Of a stretch of DNA of 64,000 bases, positions 46,401-55,949 are shown in pieces. This DNA is from Coprobacter fastidiosus. Lineage in GTDB: Bacteria; Bacteroidota; Bacteroidia; Bacteroidales; Coprobacteraceae. The stretch's first letter is position 1, and each line of letters starts with the position of its first letter. The notes under the pieces are model-generated. The model was not told the DNA's origin and did no database searches. It saw only the letters and a program-made list of their open reading frames with translations. The position numbers were made by a program, and so were the translations under genes. The stretch covers positions 186,001 through 250,000 of the forward strand of contig NZ_AP028032.1 of assembly GCF_030296935.1 (NCBI RefSeq). Reading direction: 5' to 3'.

Positions 46401-47779
46401 ATCGGCATCATGCCATGGATGCTTTAACCGTAGCTTTTACCAAAGATGTGTTTATTCAATACTTTAACAACAAAAATGCGGCATGGCAGGCTGACTGCAA
46501 AGAGCACTCCGATATAATAGGTATAAAGACTCGTTATTTTGAAAATGGAAGGTCTTTGCCTCCTATGCCGTTAGTGCGGTTTCGTGCAGAAGCGAAAAGT
46601 CATTTGGAAACTTTGTTGGTATCTATTAAGGCTAAAAATAAAGTAGTTACTAATAATGTGAATTGTACAAAAAGAAAGGGCGGAGAAAATAAGAAGTTAC
46701 AACAATCCCCGCGAGGACAATTGCATTTAGAAACTATCTACGGTAGCCATAGACAATATGTTACGAAAGAGGAAAAAGTGAATGCTTCTTTTGACTCCTC
46801 TAAAATTGCGACAGTGTGCAAACAGGCTTATCGGAATGCTTTGCTTGAACGGTTGGCGGCTTTTGGTAACGATCCCAAGAAAGCGTTTACCGGTAAAAAC
46901 TCGTTGGAAAAAAATCCGGTTTACCTTAATAGGGAACAAACGGCACGAGTACCGGAGAGAGTACGAACGGTTGAGTTGGAAACTGTCTATACTATACGTA
47001 AACCTGTCGATCCGAATTTAAGTGTAGACAAGGTGGTTGATGCAAAAGTTCGTTCTATTTTGGAGCAACGTTTGAGAGAATATGATGGAGAAGCCAAGAG
47101 AGCATTTGTTAACTTAGATGAGAATCCTATATGGCTGAATGAGGAGAAAGGAATAGCTATCAAGCGAGTGACTATTCGAGGTATTAATAAGGTGCAATCA
47201 TTGCATGGCAAGAAAGATAAAAACGGAAATCTGATTTTAGATGAAACAGGAAAGAAAATCCCTGTGGATTTTGTGAATACAGGCAATAATCATCACGTGG
47301 CTATTTATCGAAAACCTGTTTTAAATAAGACAGGACAAGAGATGCTTGATAATGAAGGTAATCCTGTGTATGAACTTGACGAAGTCGTGGTTTCTTTCTT
47401 TGAAGCTGTCACACGGGTGAATTTAGGTTTACCTGTCATAGATAAGAATTATAACAAAAGTGAGGGCTGGCAGTTTATGTTCACGATGAAACAGAACGAG
47501 TATTTTGTGTTCCCTAATGAGAAAACCAGATTCGACCCGAAAGAAGTGGATTTGTTGAATCCGGAAAATTATGCGGTGATCAGTCCTAATTTGTTTAGGG
47601 TACAGAAGATTACGGAAAAAGATTATATGTTTAGACATCATCTGGAAACTAAGGTTGTTGATGATAAGTTTTTAAAAGAAATTACATGGAAACGTATTCT
47701 AACACCCAATAAATTAGAAGGTATAGTTAAAGTCCGAGTAAATCATATAGGGCAGATTGTCTCAGTAGGAGAATATTAA
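43481..47779 (+). CDS. cas9: Cas9 endonuclease, type II-C (large Bacteroidetes form)
   Basis: The 1432-residue protein has all nuclease motifs intact. RuvC-I is LGLDLGSNSIGWAL with Asp8, and RuvC-II is IRVELARELK with Glu730. HNH is DIEHIIPQARLFDDS with His814, and RuvC-III is HHAMDA with His977 and Asp980. An arginine-rich bridge helix follows RuvC-I (RTLKRSMRRNLQRYKLRRDA). The length equals the long II-C Cas9 proteins of Bacteroides. Guided by crRNA and tracrRNA, it cuts invading DNA. The C-terminal ~300 residues should recognise the PAM, which is not predictable here. tracrRNA is divergent upstream, and cas1 and cas2 follow on the same strand. Confidence 0.96.
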   Translation: MKKILGLDLGSNSIGWALVNEAENSDEVSSIIKLGVRVNPLTVDEMQNFEKGKSITTNADRTLKRSMRRNLQRYKLRRDALIKLLKKVGFITDGTILSEQGNRTTFETYRLRAKAPDEEISLQELARVLLMINKKRGYKSSRKIKEKEAGTLIDGMEVAKKLYDEDLTPGQLCLQLLESGKKSLPDFYSSDLQEEFDRIWNFQKQFNPKAFCDTAKEEIKGKNKSQTWAILAKYFIWTDEMVVWNEKESKTERVEKECKLVGLKRTVKKEEQRKENYCWRVQALTEQLDLEKVAVVLQEINGQISTSSGYLGAISDRSKVLYFNRQTVGQYQMAELEKNPNTSLRNMVFYRQDYLDEFDKIWEKQAEFHKELTVELKKEIRDIIIFYQRRLKSQKGLIGFCEFENREIMVEKNGKMQAKVVGCKVIPRSHPLFQEFKIWQTLNNVEVFAGEKKCKRKRTDAFPGLFDGTEDTLMVEGWRYLYQEEKEILAKELSVKKSLKKEYILKLLFDNPQDLDMNFEQIEGNDTGNVLFSAYSKMIEKYGYEPLDFGKPTDKIIEQLQVIFADLGWNTDLLFVDLNKEGKDLEKQPYFKLWHLLYSFEGDNTPTGNGKLVEKLMELCHVGKECALELVNISFQNDYGSLSAKAIKKILPYLKEGNRYDVACGYAGYRHSKSSLTKEEIENKVLKDKLDILPKNSLRNPVVEKILNQMVNVINAIIDTYGKPDEIRVELARELKKSAKEREELTKAIAKSTREHEEIRKVLQEEFGMINVSRNDIIRYKLYEELKDNGYKTLYSNQYIPKEKVFSKEIDIEHIIPQARLFDDSLSNKTLEYKAINIEKGNKTAYDFVKEKYGEKGLQQYLNRCESLFKGQRTKLRKLKMGQENIPEGFIDRDLRNTQYIAKKALAMLNEICRRVVATTGSITDRLREDWQLVDVLKELNLPKYETLGLVEVYEDKDGRKIKRIKDWTKRNDHRHHAMDALTVAFTKDVFIQYFNNKNAAWQADCKEHSDIIGIKTRYFENGRSLPPMPLVRFRAEAKSHLETLLVSIKAKNKVVTNNVNCTKRKGGENKKLQQSPRGQLHLETIYGSHRQYVTKEEKVNASFDSSKIATVCKQAYRNALLERLAAFGNDPKKAFTGKNSLEKNPVYLNREQTARVPERVRTVELETVYTIRKPVDPNLSVDKVVDAKVRSILEQRLREYDGEAKRAFVNLDENPIWLNEEKGIAIKRVTIRGINKVQSLHGKKDKNGNLILDETGKKIPVDFVNTGNNHHVAIYRKPVLNKTGQEMLDNEGNPVYELDEVVVSFFEAVTRVNLGLPVIDKNYNKSEGWQFMFTMKQNEYFVFPNEKTRFDPKEVDLLNPENYAVISPNLFRVQKITEKDYMFRHHLETKVVDDKFLKEITWKRILTPNKLEGIVKVRVNHIGQIVSVGEY

Positions 47780-47813
47780 AAGTAGATTATTTATAAGGAA
47801 TTCCTTAGAGCTT

Positions 47814-47973
47814 GTCTCAATTTTGCTCGGGTCGGGTTTGAGAGTGCCTTTCGAGGATGTTTTTCTGATTTTATGAGGAGGATAGCGGGATATCTGACGA
47901 GTGAAAATGGGAAAGAAGACCGGAAGAAAACGCAAAAATGATCTGATAGTATTTTTTATTGGAAAGTTTAGAC
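47814..47973 (+). mobile_element. MITE-like element, 160 bp, copy 1, between cas9 and cas1
   Basis: It is bounded by imperfect inverted repeats (GTCTCAATTTT and AAAGTTTAGAC), which extend outward into TTAGAGCTT and AGCTCTTAG. The first ~30 bp and last ~60 bp match copy 2 at 13435-13591 (reversed). It carries no transposase. It interrupts the usually tight cas9-cas1 junction and could affect cas1-cas2 expression. Confidence 0.65.
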
Positions 47974-48009
47974 AGCTCTTAGAAACTTAATGACTAAAAT
48001 CTGTGTATT

Positions 48010-49173
<1,164 letters not shown>

Positions 49174-49177
49174 AAAG

Positions 49178-49205
49178 AAAAATCCTGCCATTGTGCAGGA
49201 TTTTT
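49178..49205 (+). terminator. Terminator after cas2
   Basis: AAAAATCCTGC pairs with GCAGGATTTTT around a short loop, just after the cas2 stop codon. It separates the cas operon from the array. Confidence 0.8.
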
Positions 49206-49281
49206 CATAGGAAATAACATCAATTTTTTTATTCTGATTTGTTTTGTAAGTCATTAATTAATAAAATCTTACAAAGATCGT

Positions 49282-49622
49282 GATGTTTCCGATACTTCAA
49301 AGATACTAAAATGAAAGCAAATCACAACTTCTGTATCCGTTGTATCAGTTTCCATTCTGATGTTTCCGATACTTCAAAGATACTAAAATGAAAGCAAATC
49401 ACAACTCAAAGAAGATCGTCCGGAAATTAGTTTCGATGTTTCCGATACTTCAAAGATACTAAAATGAAAGCAAATCACAACAGTCGCCCGACAGCACTTT
49501 ACTGATGGTGGGATGTTTCCGATACTTCAAAGATACTAAAATGAAAGCAAATCACAACAGTCGCCCGACAGCACTTTACTGATGGTGGGATGTTTCCGAT
49601 ACTTCAAAGATACTAAAATGAA
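49282..49622 (-). CRISPR. CRISPR array: 5 repeats, 4 spacers (two identical)
   Basis: Four 47-bp repeats start at 49282, 49359, 49435 and 49512. A fifth at 49589 matches only its first 34 bp. On the plus strand the repeat begins GATGTTTCCGATACTTCAAA. The crRNA strand is minus, where the repeat begins GTTGTGATTTGCTTTCATTT and pairs with the tracrRNA. Spacers are 30, 29, 30 and 30 bp. Spacers 3 (49482-49511) and 4 (49559-49588) are identical. On the crRNA strand each full repeat contains GTTG-N19-TATCTTTG, a plausible internal promoter. The degenerate repeat, first in transcription order, keeps TATCTTTG but lacks the tracrRNA-pairing end. Confidence 0.97.
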
Positions 49623-49826
49623 TACAAAATTCTGTATAAAGGATTAATAAATTGAGAATGTAAGATTATATAATAAATGTTGATCATACTCATTTCTATA
49701 AAAGTAGAGAAAAGTGCTATTATGATATTAATATAGATGTAGTTAGACTGAAGAGATCACAGTGTAAAGAAGAATATTTGATAACTTGTAGGAATAATAG
49801 ATTTTATTTTTCCCCTCAAATATAAA
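49623..49826. other. AT-rich gap beyond the array
   Basis: About 200 bp between the degenerate repeat and the ppdK terminator contain no ORF, further repeats or recognisable sites. On the crRNA strand it is upstream of the first repeat, so it could hold an additional array promoter. Confidence 0.4.
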
Positions 49827-49857
49827 TTAGGCTGTAATATTTTGTATTACAGCCTAA
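49827..49857 (-). terminator. Terminator of ppdK
   Basis: TTAGGCTGTAATA pairs perfectly with TATTACAGCCTAA over a 5-nt loop, downstream of the ppdK stop on the minus strand. Confidence 0.8.
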
Positions 49858-49881
49858 CTGATATTGTAAGATTAAAGGGGG

Positions 49882-52596
49882 TTAGTCCTCGATAGCAGCC
49901 TGCGCCGCAGCGACCCGTGCGATAGGTACACGATAAGGACTGCAACTCACGTAATTCATGTTGAGAGAGGCACAGAACTTGACAGATGATGGTTCTCCGC
50001 CGTGTTCACCGCAAATACCGACTTTCAGTTTCGGTTTGGTAGCACGACCTTTTTCTGTACCCATACGTACTAATTGTCCTACACCTTGTTGATCGAGGAT
50101 TGCAAACGGATCGTTTTTTAATATTCCTTTTTCTTGATATATTTTCAGGAACTTACCGGCATCATCTCGAGAGAATCCAAATGTCATTTGGGTCAAGTCA
50201 TTTGTTCCGAAAGAGAAGAAATCGGCTACTTCCGCTATTTTATCGGCAGTTAATGCGGCGCGGGGAACTTCGATCATTGTTCCTACTTTATATTCGATTT
50301 GATCGTTGCGTTCCGAGAACACTTTTTCTGCAGTTTGATGAATGATAGCAGCCTGCATTTTCAATTCTTCGACTATGCCTACCAGAGGAACCATGATTTC
50401 AGGAATCACTTTTGCTCCTTTGGCTTTTGCATCGAGTGCAGCCTCGATAATGGCACGAGCTTGCATCTCGGTAATTTCAGGATATGTACATCCCAATCGG
50501 CAGCCACGATGTCCTAACATAGGGTTGAATTCTTCCAGAGAATCACATGCAAGTTTTACTTCTTCTATAGAAAGTCCCATCTCTGCGGCCAGTTCTTTTT
50601 GTGTAGCTAACTGGTGAGGTACGAATTCGTGCAAAGGAGGATCGAGAAGACGTATCGTTACTCCGAAACCGTCCATTGCCATAAAGATACCTTCGAAGTC
50701 CTGACGCTGCATAGGAAGCAGTTTCTTTAAAGCTTCTCTGCGGCCTTCTTCATCTTTAGAAAGAATCATTTCTCGCATGGCTTTAATTCGATCACCTTCG
50801 AAGAACATATGTTCTGTACGGCAAAGTCCGATACCTTTTGCTCCGAATTTACGTGCAACGGCAGCATCCTTAGGCGTATCGGCATTGGTTCTTACATCCA
50901 TTTTGGTGTATTTCTCCGCCAACTCCATAATTTTTGCAAAATCTCCGCTTAAATCGGCATCAACGGTATTTACCTGTCCGTCATAAACTTCTCCGGTCGA
51001 TCCGTTCAGAGAAATCCAATCTCCTTCTTTATAAATGTGACCGCCCATTTCCAAAGTGCGGGCTTTATAATCTACTTTTATTTCTCCAGCTCCCGATACA
51101 CAGCATTTCCCCATGCCACGAGCTACTACGGCTGCGTGAGACGTCATACCTCCTCGAGCTGTCAGAATACCTTGAGCTACGTTCATTCCGCGTAAGTCTT
51201 CCGGAGACGTTTCGATCCGTACCAAAATTACTTTTTTCCTTTTTTCCGCCCATTCTTCTGCATCATCTGCGAAAAATACGATCATTCCGGTTGCTGCACC
51301 CGGAGATGCAGGAAGACCTTTGGCTACTACTTTAGCCTCTTTCATCGCTTTTTTATCGAATACCGGATGTAATAATTCGTCCAGTTTTTGCGGTTCCATT
51401 CTTTTGAGTACGGTTTTCTCGTCGATGACACCTTCCCGAAGCATATCCATGGCGATTTTTACCATAGCAGCTCCGGTACGTTTTCCATTACGGGTTTGCA
51501 ATAACCATAACTTACCGTCTTGAATCGTAAATTCAAGATCCTGCATATCTTTGAAGTAGTCTTCGAGTTTCTGTTGTGTTTCGATCAGGTCTTTAGCACA
51601 AGCAGGCATCGCTTCTTCCAGTGAAGGATATTTGCTTGCACGTTCTTCTTCCGATATACCTTGCAATGCAGCCCATCTGCGAGATCCTTCGATCGTGATT
51701 TGTTGCGGAGTTCTGATTCCGGCAACCACGTCTTCTCCTTGTGCGTTGATCAGATATTCACCGTTAAATATATCTTCTCCGGTAGCGGCATCTCTCGTAA
51801 ATGCAACTCCGGTAGCAGAAGTTTCACCCATATTTCCGAATACCATTGCCTGTACGTTTACGGCAGTTCCCCATTCTTCGGGGATTTGGTTCATGCGACG
51901 ATAATAGATAGCCCGTTCGTTCATCCAACTATCGAATACGGCACAAATAGCTCCCCATAGTTGTTCCCATGGAGAATCCGGAAAATCTTTGCCTGTGTGT
52001 TCCTTTACAGCAGCTTTGAACTTCTTTACTAAGAGTTTGAGGTCTTCGACTTCCAGTTCGGTGTCGTTTTTTACCCCTTTTTGTTTTTTAACTTCGTCCA
52101 TTACCTCTTCGAACGGATCGATATCTTCTTTACTTTTGGGTTTCATTCCCAATACGACATCTCCGTACATTTGAACGAAACGGCGGTAAGAGTCCCATGC
52201 AAAGCGAGGGTTTCCCGATTTTTTGGCAATACCTTCTACCGCTTCATCTGTCAGTCCTAAATTTAATACCGTATCCATCATACCCGGCATAGAGACTCTT
52301 GCTCCGGAACGAACGGAAACCAATAAGGGGTTTTTTGCATCACCGAATTTTGTTCCCATCAGATTCTCTACATGGGCCATCGCTTTTTCTACATCAGCCT
52401 TAATTAATTTTACAACTGCATCTTTCCCTTCTTTATTATAGGCTGTACAAACTTCAGTTGTGATCGTGAAACCGGGAGGTACAGGAACTCCGATCAGATT
52501 CATTTCAGCAAGATTGGCACCTTTTCCTCCCAACAGATTCTTCATGTCAGAACGGCCTTCTGCTTTGCCGTTCCCGAAAGTATAAACACTCTTCAT
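49882..52596 (-). CDS. ppdK: Pyruvate, phosphate dikinase
   Basis: The 904-residue enzyme has the N-terminal nucleotide-binding domain (LLGGKGANLAEMNLIGVPVP), the phosphohistidine domain with the catalytic His in GGMTSHAAVVARGMG, and the C-terminal PEP/pyruvate barrel with the proton-donor Cys in KVGICGEHGGEP. It interconverts pyruvate, ATP and Pi with PEP, AMP and PPi. In anaerobic Bacteroidales it works in glycolysis or gluconeogenesis. Length is typical. It is a single-gene unit. Confidence 0.97.
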   Translation of the reverse strand: MKSVYTFGNGKAEGRSDMKNLLGGKGANLAEMNLIGVPVPPGFTITTEVCTAYNKEGKDAVVKLIKADVEKAMAHVENLMGTKFGDAKNPLLVSVRSGARVSMPGMMDTVLNLGLTDEAVEGIAKKSGNPRFAWDSYRRFVQMYGDVVLGMKPKSKEDIDPFEEVMDEVKKQKGVKNDTELEVEDLKLLVKKFKAAVKEHTGKDFPDSPWEQLWGAICAVFDSWMNERAIYYRRMNQIPEEWGTAVNVQAMVFGNMGETSATGVAFTRDAATGEDIFNGEYLINAQGEDVVAGIRTPQQITIEGSRRWAALQGISEEERASKYPSLEEAMPACAKDLIETQQKLEDYFKDMQDLEFTIQDGKLWLLQTRNGKRTGAAMVKIAMDMLREGVIDEKTVLKRMEPQKLDELLHPVFDKKAMKEAKVVAKGLPASPGAATGMIVFFADDAEEWAEKRKKVILVRIETSPEDLRGMNVAQGILTARGGMTSHAAVVARGMGKCCVSGAGEIKVDYKARTLEMGGHIYKEGDWISLNGSTGEVYDGQVNTVDADLSGDFAKIMELAEKYTKMDVRTNADTPKDAAVARKFGAKGIGLCRTEHMFFEGDRIKAMREMILSKDEEGRREALKKLLPMQRQDFEGIFMAMDGFGVTIRLLDPPLHEFVPHQLATQKELAAEMGLSIEEVKLACDSLEEFNPMLGHRGCRLGCTYPEITEMQARAIIEAALDAKAKGAKVIPEIMVPLVGIVEELKMQAAIIHQTAEKVFSERNDQIEYKVGTMIEVPRAALTADKIAEVADFFSFGTNDLTQMTFGFSRDDAGKFLKIYQEKGILKNDPFAILDQQGVGQLVRMGTEKGRATKPKLKVGICGEHGGEPSSVKFCASLNMNYVSCSPYRVPIARVAAAQAAIED

Positions 52597-52763
52597 AGTA
52601 TAAATAAAATTATTAATATGTCTTTGTTCTTAAAATAAATGTAACAAAGGGTTAACTCTTTACAAAAATATGAGTTATGATTAAATATGCAAAAATTCTG
52701 AGAATAATTTTGACCTGTCATTGATTTTTGGAATATCCGTATAGATTGTTTAAGAAATATGCT

Positions 52764-52771
52764 TAACTTTG
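52764..52771 (+). promoter_or_regulatory. Putative -7 box of rlmD, deciding its start
   Basis: TAACTTTG matches TAnnTTTG. It lies downstream of the first in-frame ATG (52759), so a transcript from here cannot use that ATG. Confidence 0.45.
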
Positions 52772-52803
52772 ACCAAATTTGTTTTTGTTTTAAAAGTACT
52801 ATT

Positions 52804-54213
52804 TTGGCACGTAAAAAGAAAGAGCTTCCTGTTATAGAACAGGTCGAAATTACAGATGTGGCTGCTGAAGGCAAGGCGATAGCTCGGATTGACGATTTAG
52901 TCGTTTTTGTTCCGTTTGCCGCTCCCGGAGATATTGTCGATTTGCAATTATATAGAAAAAAACATCGTTATGCTGAAGGGCGGATATTGAAGTATCATAA
53001 GTATTCCGAAATGCGTGTTGAGCCATTTTGTTCGCATTTTGGTGTATGTGGAGGATGCAAGTGGCAGCATATCCCGTATGAAAAACAAATAGCATATAAA
53101 CAACAGCAGGTTTTTGATAACCTTTCTCGAATCGGAAAAATCGATTTACCGGAAATTTCTGCGATAAAAGGCTCGGAGAAGACTCGTTTTTACCGTAATA
53201 AGCTGGAATTTACTTTTTCGAATAAGTCTTGGCTTACTCAAGAAGAATTGCAGTCTACACAAACTTTTGATTCTCGAAATGCTTTAGGATTCCATATTCC
53301 CGGAATGTTCGATAAGGTACTGGATATAAAAACTTGCTGGCTGCAGGATAATATCTCTAATGACATTCGGTTGGCTATTCGAAAATTCGCTCTTGATCAT
53401 GATTATTCTTTTTTTGATCTGAGAGAGCAGCGGGGATTGATGCGTAATATCATAATTCGTACGGCATCAACCGGTGAGGTTATGTTGATCGTCGTTTTTT
53501 TTGAAAATGATAGGTCTAAGATTGACGCTATGATGGAATATCTTGCGGAGACCTTTCCTCAAATTACTTCTTTATTATATATAATAAACCAGAAAGCTAA
53601 TGATACGATTACCGACCAAGAGGTTCATGTGTTCAAAGGTCGGGATTATATATTGGAGTCGATGGAGGGATTACAATTCAAAATAGGACCTAAATCTTTT
53701 TATCAGACCAATTCTGAACAGGCGTATGAGTTATATAAAATAGCTCGAGATTTTGCTGGGCTTACCGGAGAAGAACTTGTTTATGACTTATATACGGGAA
53801 CTGGGACTATTGCAAACTTTGTGGCCTGCCGTGCCCGAAAAGTGATAGGAATAGAGTATGTTCCGGAAGCGATTGAAGATGCAAAGGTAAATTCTGAATT
53901 GAATGGCATCAGTAATACATTGTTTTATGCCGGAGATATGAAGGATATTCTTACACAGGATTTTATAAATGAACATGGCCGACCTGACGTTATTATTACC
54001 GATCCTCCGAGAGCCGGGATGCATGATGATGTCATAAAGACCATTTTGTTTGCCGAACCTGTAAAAATCGTTTATGTCAGTTGTAATCCTGCAACTCAGG
54101 CGCGGGATCTGAATCTGTTGGATGAAAAATATCGTGTCGAAAAAGTTCAGCCGGTAGATATGTTTCCACATACTCATCATGTAGAAAATGTAGTATTGTT
54201 GGTAAAAAAATAA
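52804..54213 (+). CDS. rlmD: 23S rRNA (uracil-C5)-methyltransferase, RlmD/TrmA family
   Basis: I prefer the TTG at 52804 (MARKKKELPVIEQVEITDVA) because related proteins begin this way and a -7-like box overlaps the upstream ATG. The 469-residue enzyme has a TRAM domain (~10-65), a 4Fe-4S cluster region (CSHFGVCGGCKW), the SAM-binding motif DLYTGTGTIANF and the catalytic Cys in YVSCNPAT, with DPPRAGM nearby. It makes 5-methyluridine in 23S rRNA. The exact target site is by family analogy; Bacteroidetes often have two paralogues. Confidence 0.9.
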   Translation: MARKKKELPVIEQVEITDVAAEGKAIARIDDLVVFVPFAAPGDIVDLQLYRKKHRYAEGRILKYHKYSEMRVEPFCSHFGVCGGCKWQHIPYEKQIAYKQQQVFDNLSRIGKIDLPEISAIKGSEKTRFYRNKLEFTFSNKSWLTQEELQSTQTFDSRNALGFHIPGMFDKVLDIKTCWLQDNISNDIRLAIRKFALDHDYSFFDLREQRGLMRNIIIRTASTGEVMLIVVFFENDRSKIDAMMEYLAETFPQITSLLYIINQKANDTITDQEVHVFKGRDYILESMEGLQFKIGPKSFYQTNSEQAYELYKIARDFAGLTGEELVYDLYTGTGTIANFVACRARKVIGIEYVPEAIEDAKVNSELNGISNTLFYAGDMKDILTQDFINEHGRPDVIITDPPRAGMHDDVIKTILFAEPVKIVYVSCNPATQARDLNLLDEKYRVEKVQPVDMFPHTHHVENVVLLVKK

Positions 54214-54253
54214 AGGGGGAGATAACGTTATCTCTCGTATTCGGAATAAATAA

Positions 54254-54296
54254 GGAAAATGGAAAGCTCAGGGGGACTTTTTGCTTTCCGTTTCTT
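54254..54296 (+). terminator. Terminator of rlmD
   Basis: GGAAAGC pairs with GCTTTCC across a 15-nt loop, with flanking A-rich and T-rich tracts (GTTTCTTTTT). Confidence 0.65.
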
Positions 54297-54336
54297 TTTG
54301 TGTATTGATACTTGAAAAATAATTTAAAATAAGAAG

Positions 54337-55689
54337 ATGGAAAAGGAAAGAACTTTAAGAGATTCTGTTCTCGTGCGTTGGTCTGCGTTGGGAATTGTCG
54401 CTTTCACCATGATGGCGGCATATTTTGTAAACGACATTATGGCTCCGCTGAAAACTATGTTAGAAGCTAATTTAGATTGGACCAGTCGTGATTTTGGATT
54501 CTTTACGGGAGCATATAGCTTTTTGAACGTATTTTTGTTGATGTTGATTTGGGGCGGCTTGATGCTTGACCGTTTCGGAATACGATTGACAGGAAAAATT
54601 GCTGCGATTTTGATGGTGTTCGGTACGGCTTTGCAGTATTATGGCATGACAGCGAATATTTCGACAGAAGCAACGTTTTTCGGTTACAAGCAAGGTGTTT
54701 TTATGGCAGCAGCCGGTTATTCTATTTTTGGAGTCGGAGCAGAAGTCGCAGGGATTACCGTTACTAAAATTATTGCAAAGTGGTTTAAAGGGAAAGAGCT
54801 CGGTACTGCGATGGGAATTCAAGTAGCATTGGCTCGTATAGGTTCTCAAGTCGCTTATTCGGTATCTATTCCTTTGGCAAAGAGTTTTTCTATATCGACT
54901 CCGGTACTTTTAGGTTTGGTTTTGTTAGTTGTCGGATTGGTGACGTTTTTTATATATGCTGTGATGGATCGAAAGCTTGATAAGCAAGAAGATTATGCAG
55001 AAGAGGAAGACGAGAGTAAGTTCAGTTTCAAAGATGTAAAAAATATTTTGATTAATCCGGGTTTCTGGTTGATCGCTTTATTATGCGTATTATTCTATTC
55101 CTGTGTATTCCCGTTCCAGAAATTTGCTTCCGAACTTATGATCAATAAATACGGAATCAGTGATAATTTGGCAGGTACAATTGCCGGCCTGCCGGCTTTG
55201 GGAGCATTGATCCTAACACCTGTATTCGGTATTTATCTCGATTGCAAAGGAAAAGGTGCGAGTATTATGATGTTGGGAGCAGCAATGCTTATCGGAGTTC
55301 ACTGTATCTACGCATTACCTTTCATCACCAATTATCTCGTGGCGATAATCCTGATGATTATTTTAGGTATTGCATTTTCTCTTGTTCCGTCAGCGATGTG
55401 GCCGAGCGTTACTAAAATTTTCCCTGCTCGCCAGTTGGGAACAGCGTATGCACTTATCTTTTTTATTCAGAATATAGGTTTGTGGGGAGTACCTAACCTT
55501 ATCGGATGGGTATTGGATAATTATTGTGTTGTCGGGAATGAAAATAATGCAAATCTTTATGATTATACGATACCTATGTTTGTCTTTACCGGTTTTGCCA
55601 CTTTATCGTTTATTGTTGCCTATTTGCTGAAAGTTGCAGATAAAAAATACGGCTATGGGTTGGAGAAGCCGAATATGAAAGACTGCTAA
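54337..55689 (+). CDS. MFS family transporter
   Basis: The 450-residue protein has about 12 transmembrane helices and the MFS loop motif after helix 2 (GGLMLDRFGIRLTGKIAAIL), plus a related motif in the second half (GIYLDCKGKGASIM). A charged linker (EDYAEEEDESKFSFKDVKNI) separates the halves. Substrate is unknown. It is a single gene with no clear partner. Confidence 0.9.
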   Translation: MEKERTLRDSVLVRWSALGIVAFTMMAAYFVNDIMAPLKTMLEANLDWTSRDFGFFTGAYSFLNVFLLMLIWGGLMLDRFGIRLTGKIAAILMVFGTALQYYGMTANISTEATFFGYKQGVFMAAAGYSIFGVGAEVAGITVTKIIAKWFKGKELGTAMGIQVALARIGSQVAYSVSIPLAKSFSISTPVLLGLVLLVVGLVTFFIYAVMDRKLDKQEDYAEEEDESKFSFKDVKNILINPGFWLIALLCVLFYSCVFPFQKFASELMINKYGISDNLAGTIAGLPALGALILTPVFGIYLDCKGKGASIMMLGAAMLIGVHCIYALPFITNYLVAIILMIILGIAFSLVPSAMWPSVTKIFPARQLGTAYALIFFIQNIGLWGVPNLIGWVLDNYCVVGNENNANLYDYTIPMFVFTGFATLSFIVAYLLKVADKKYGYGLEKPNMKDC

Positions 55690-55812
55690 AAGTCGGAACA
55701 GTATTGTTGTTTATCTGTCTATAAGGAAATATGAAAGTACGAGGTAATCGGAATTTTAAGTGATGTTTATAAGTTAGACGAGTTAAATATTATCCGATTA
55801 TAGAAAAGGTTC

Positions 55813-55867
55813 AAAATGATCTGCACCCCAAAAGTTAGACAAAAACTTTTGGGGTGCAAATCATTTT
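55813..55867. repeat. Large palindrome resembling fused insertion-sequence ends
   Basis: AAAATGAT(C)TGCACCCCAAAAG faces CTTTTGGGGTGCA(A)ATCATTTT around GTTAGACAAA or similar. The arm TGCACCCCAAAAGTTAGACA looks like a terminal inverted repeat of an IS3-type element, so this may be a recombination scar. It also works as a terminator between the convergent MFS and outer-membrane protein genes. The rest of the 55690-55949 gap shows nothing else. Confidence 0.6.
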
Positions 55868-55949
55868 AACCGGTTACCTGTATTTTTATATCTTATTTTT
55901 TGAGATCAAACTAAAGGAAGTGGCTGTAAACCTTGCATTAATTTTTTTA

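Noticed and set aside
47908-47991. 27-codon basic ORF (MGKKTGRKRKNDL...) in MITE copy 1
   Set aside because: The other copies do not keep this frame, so it is not a conserved coding unit.
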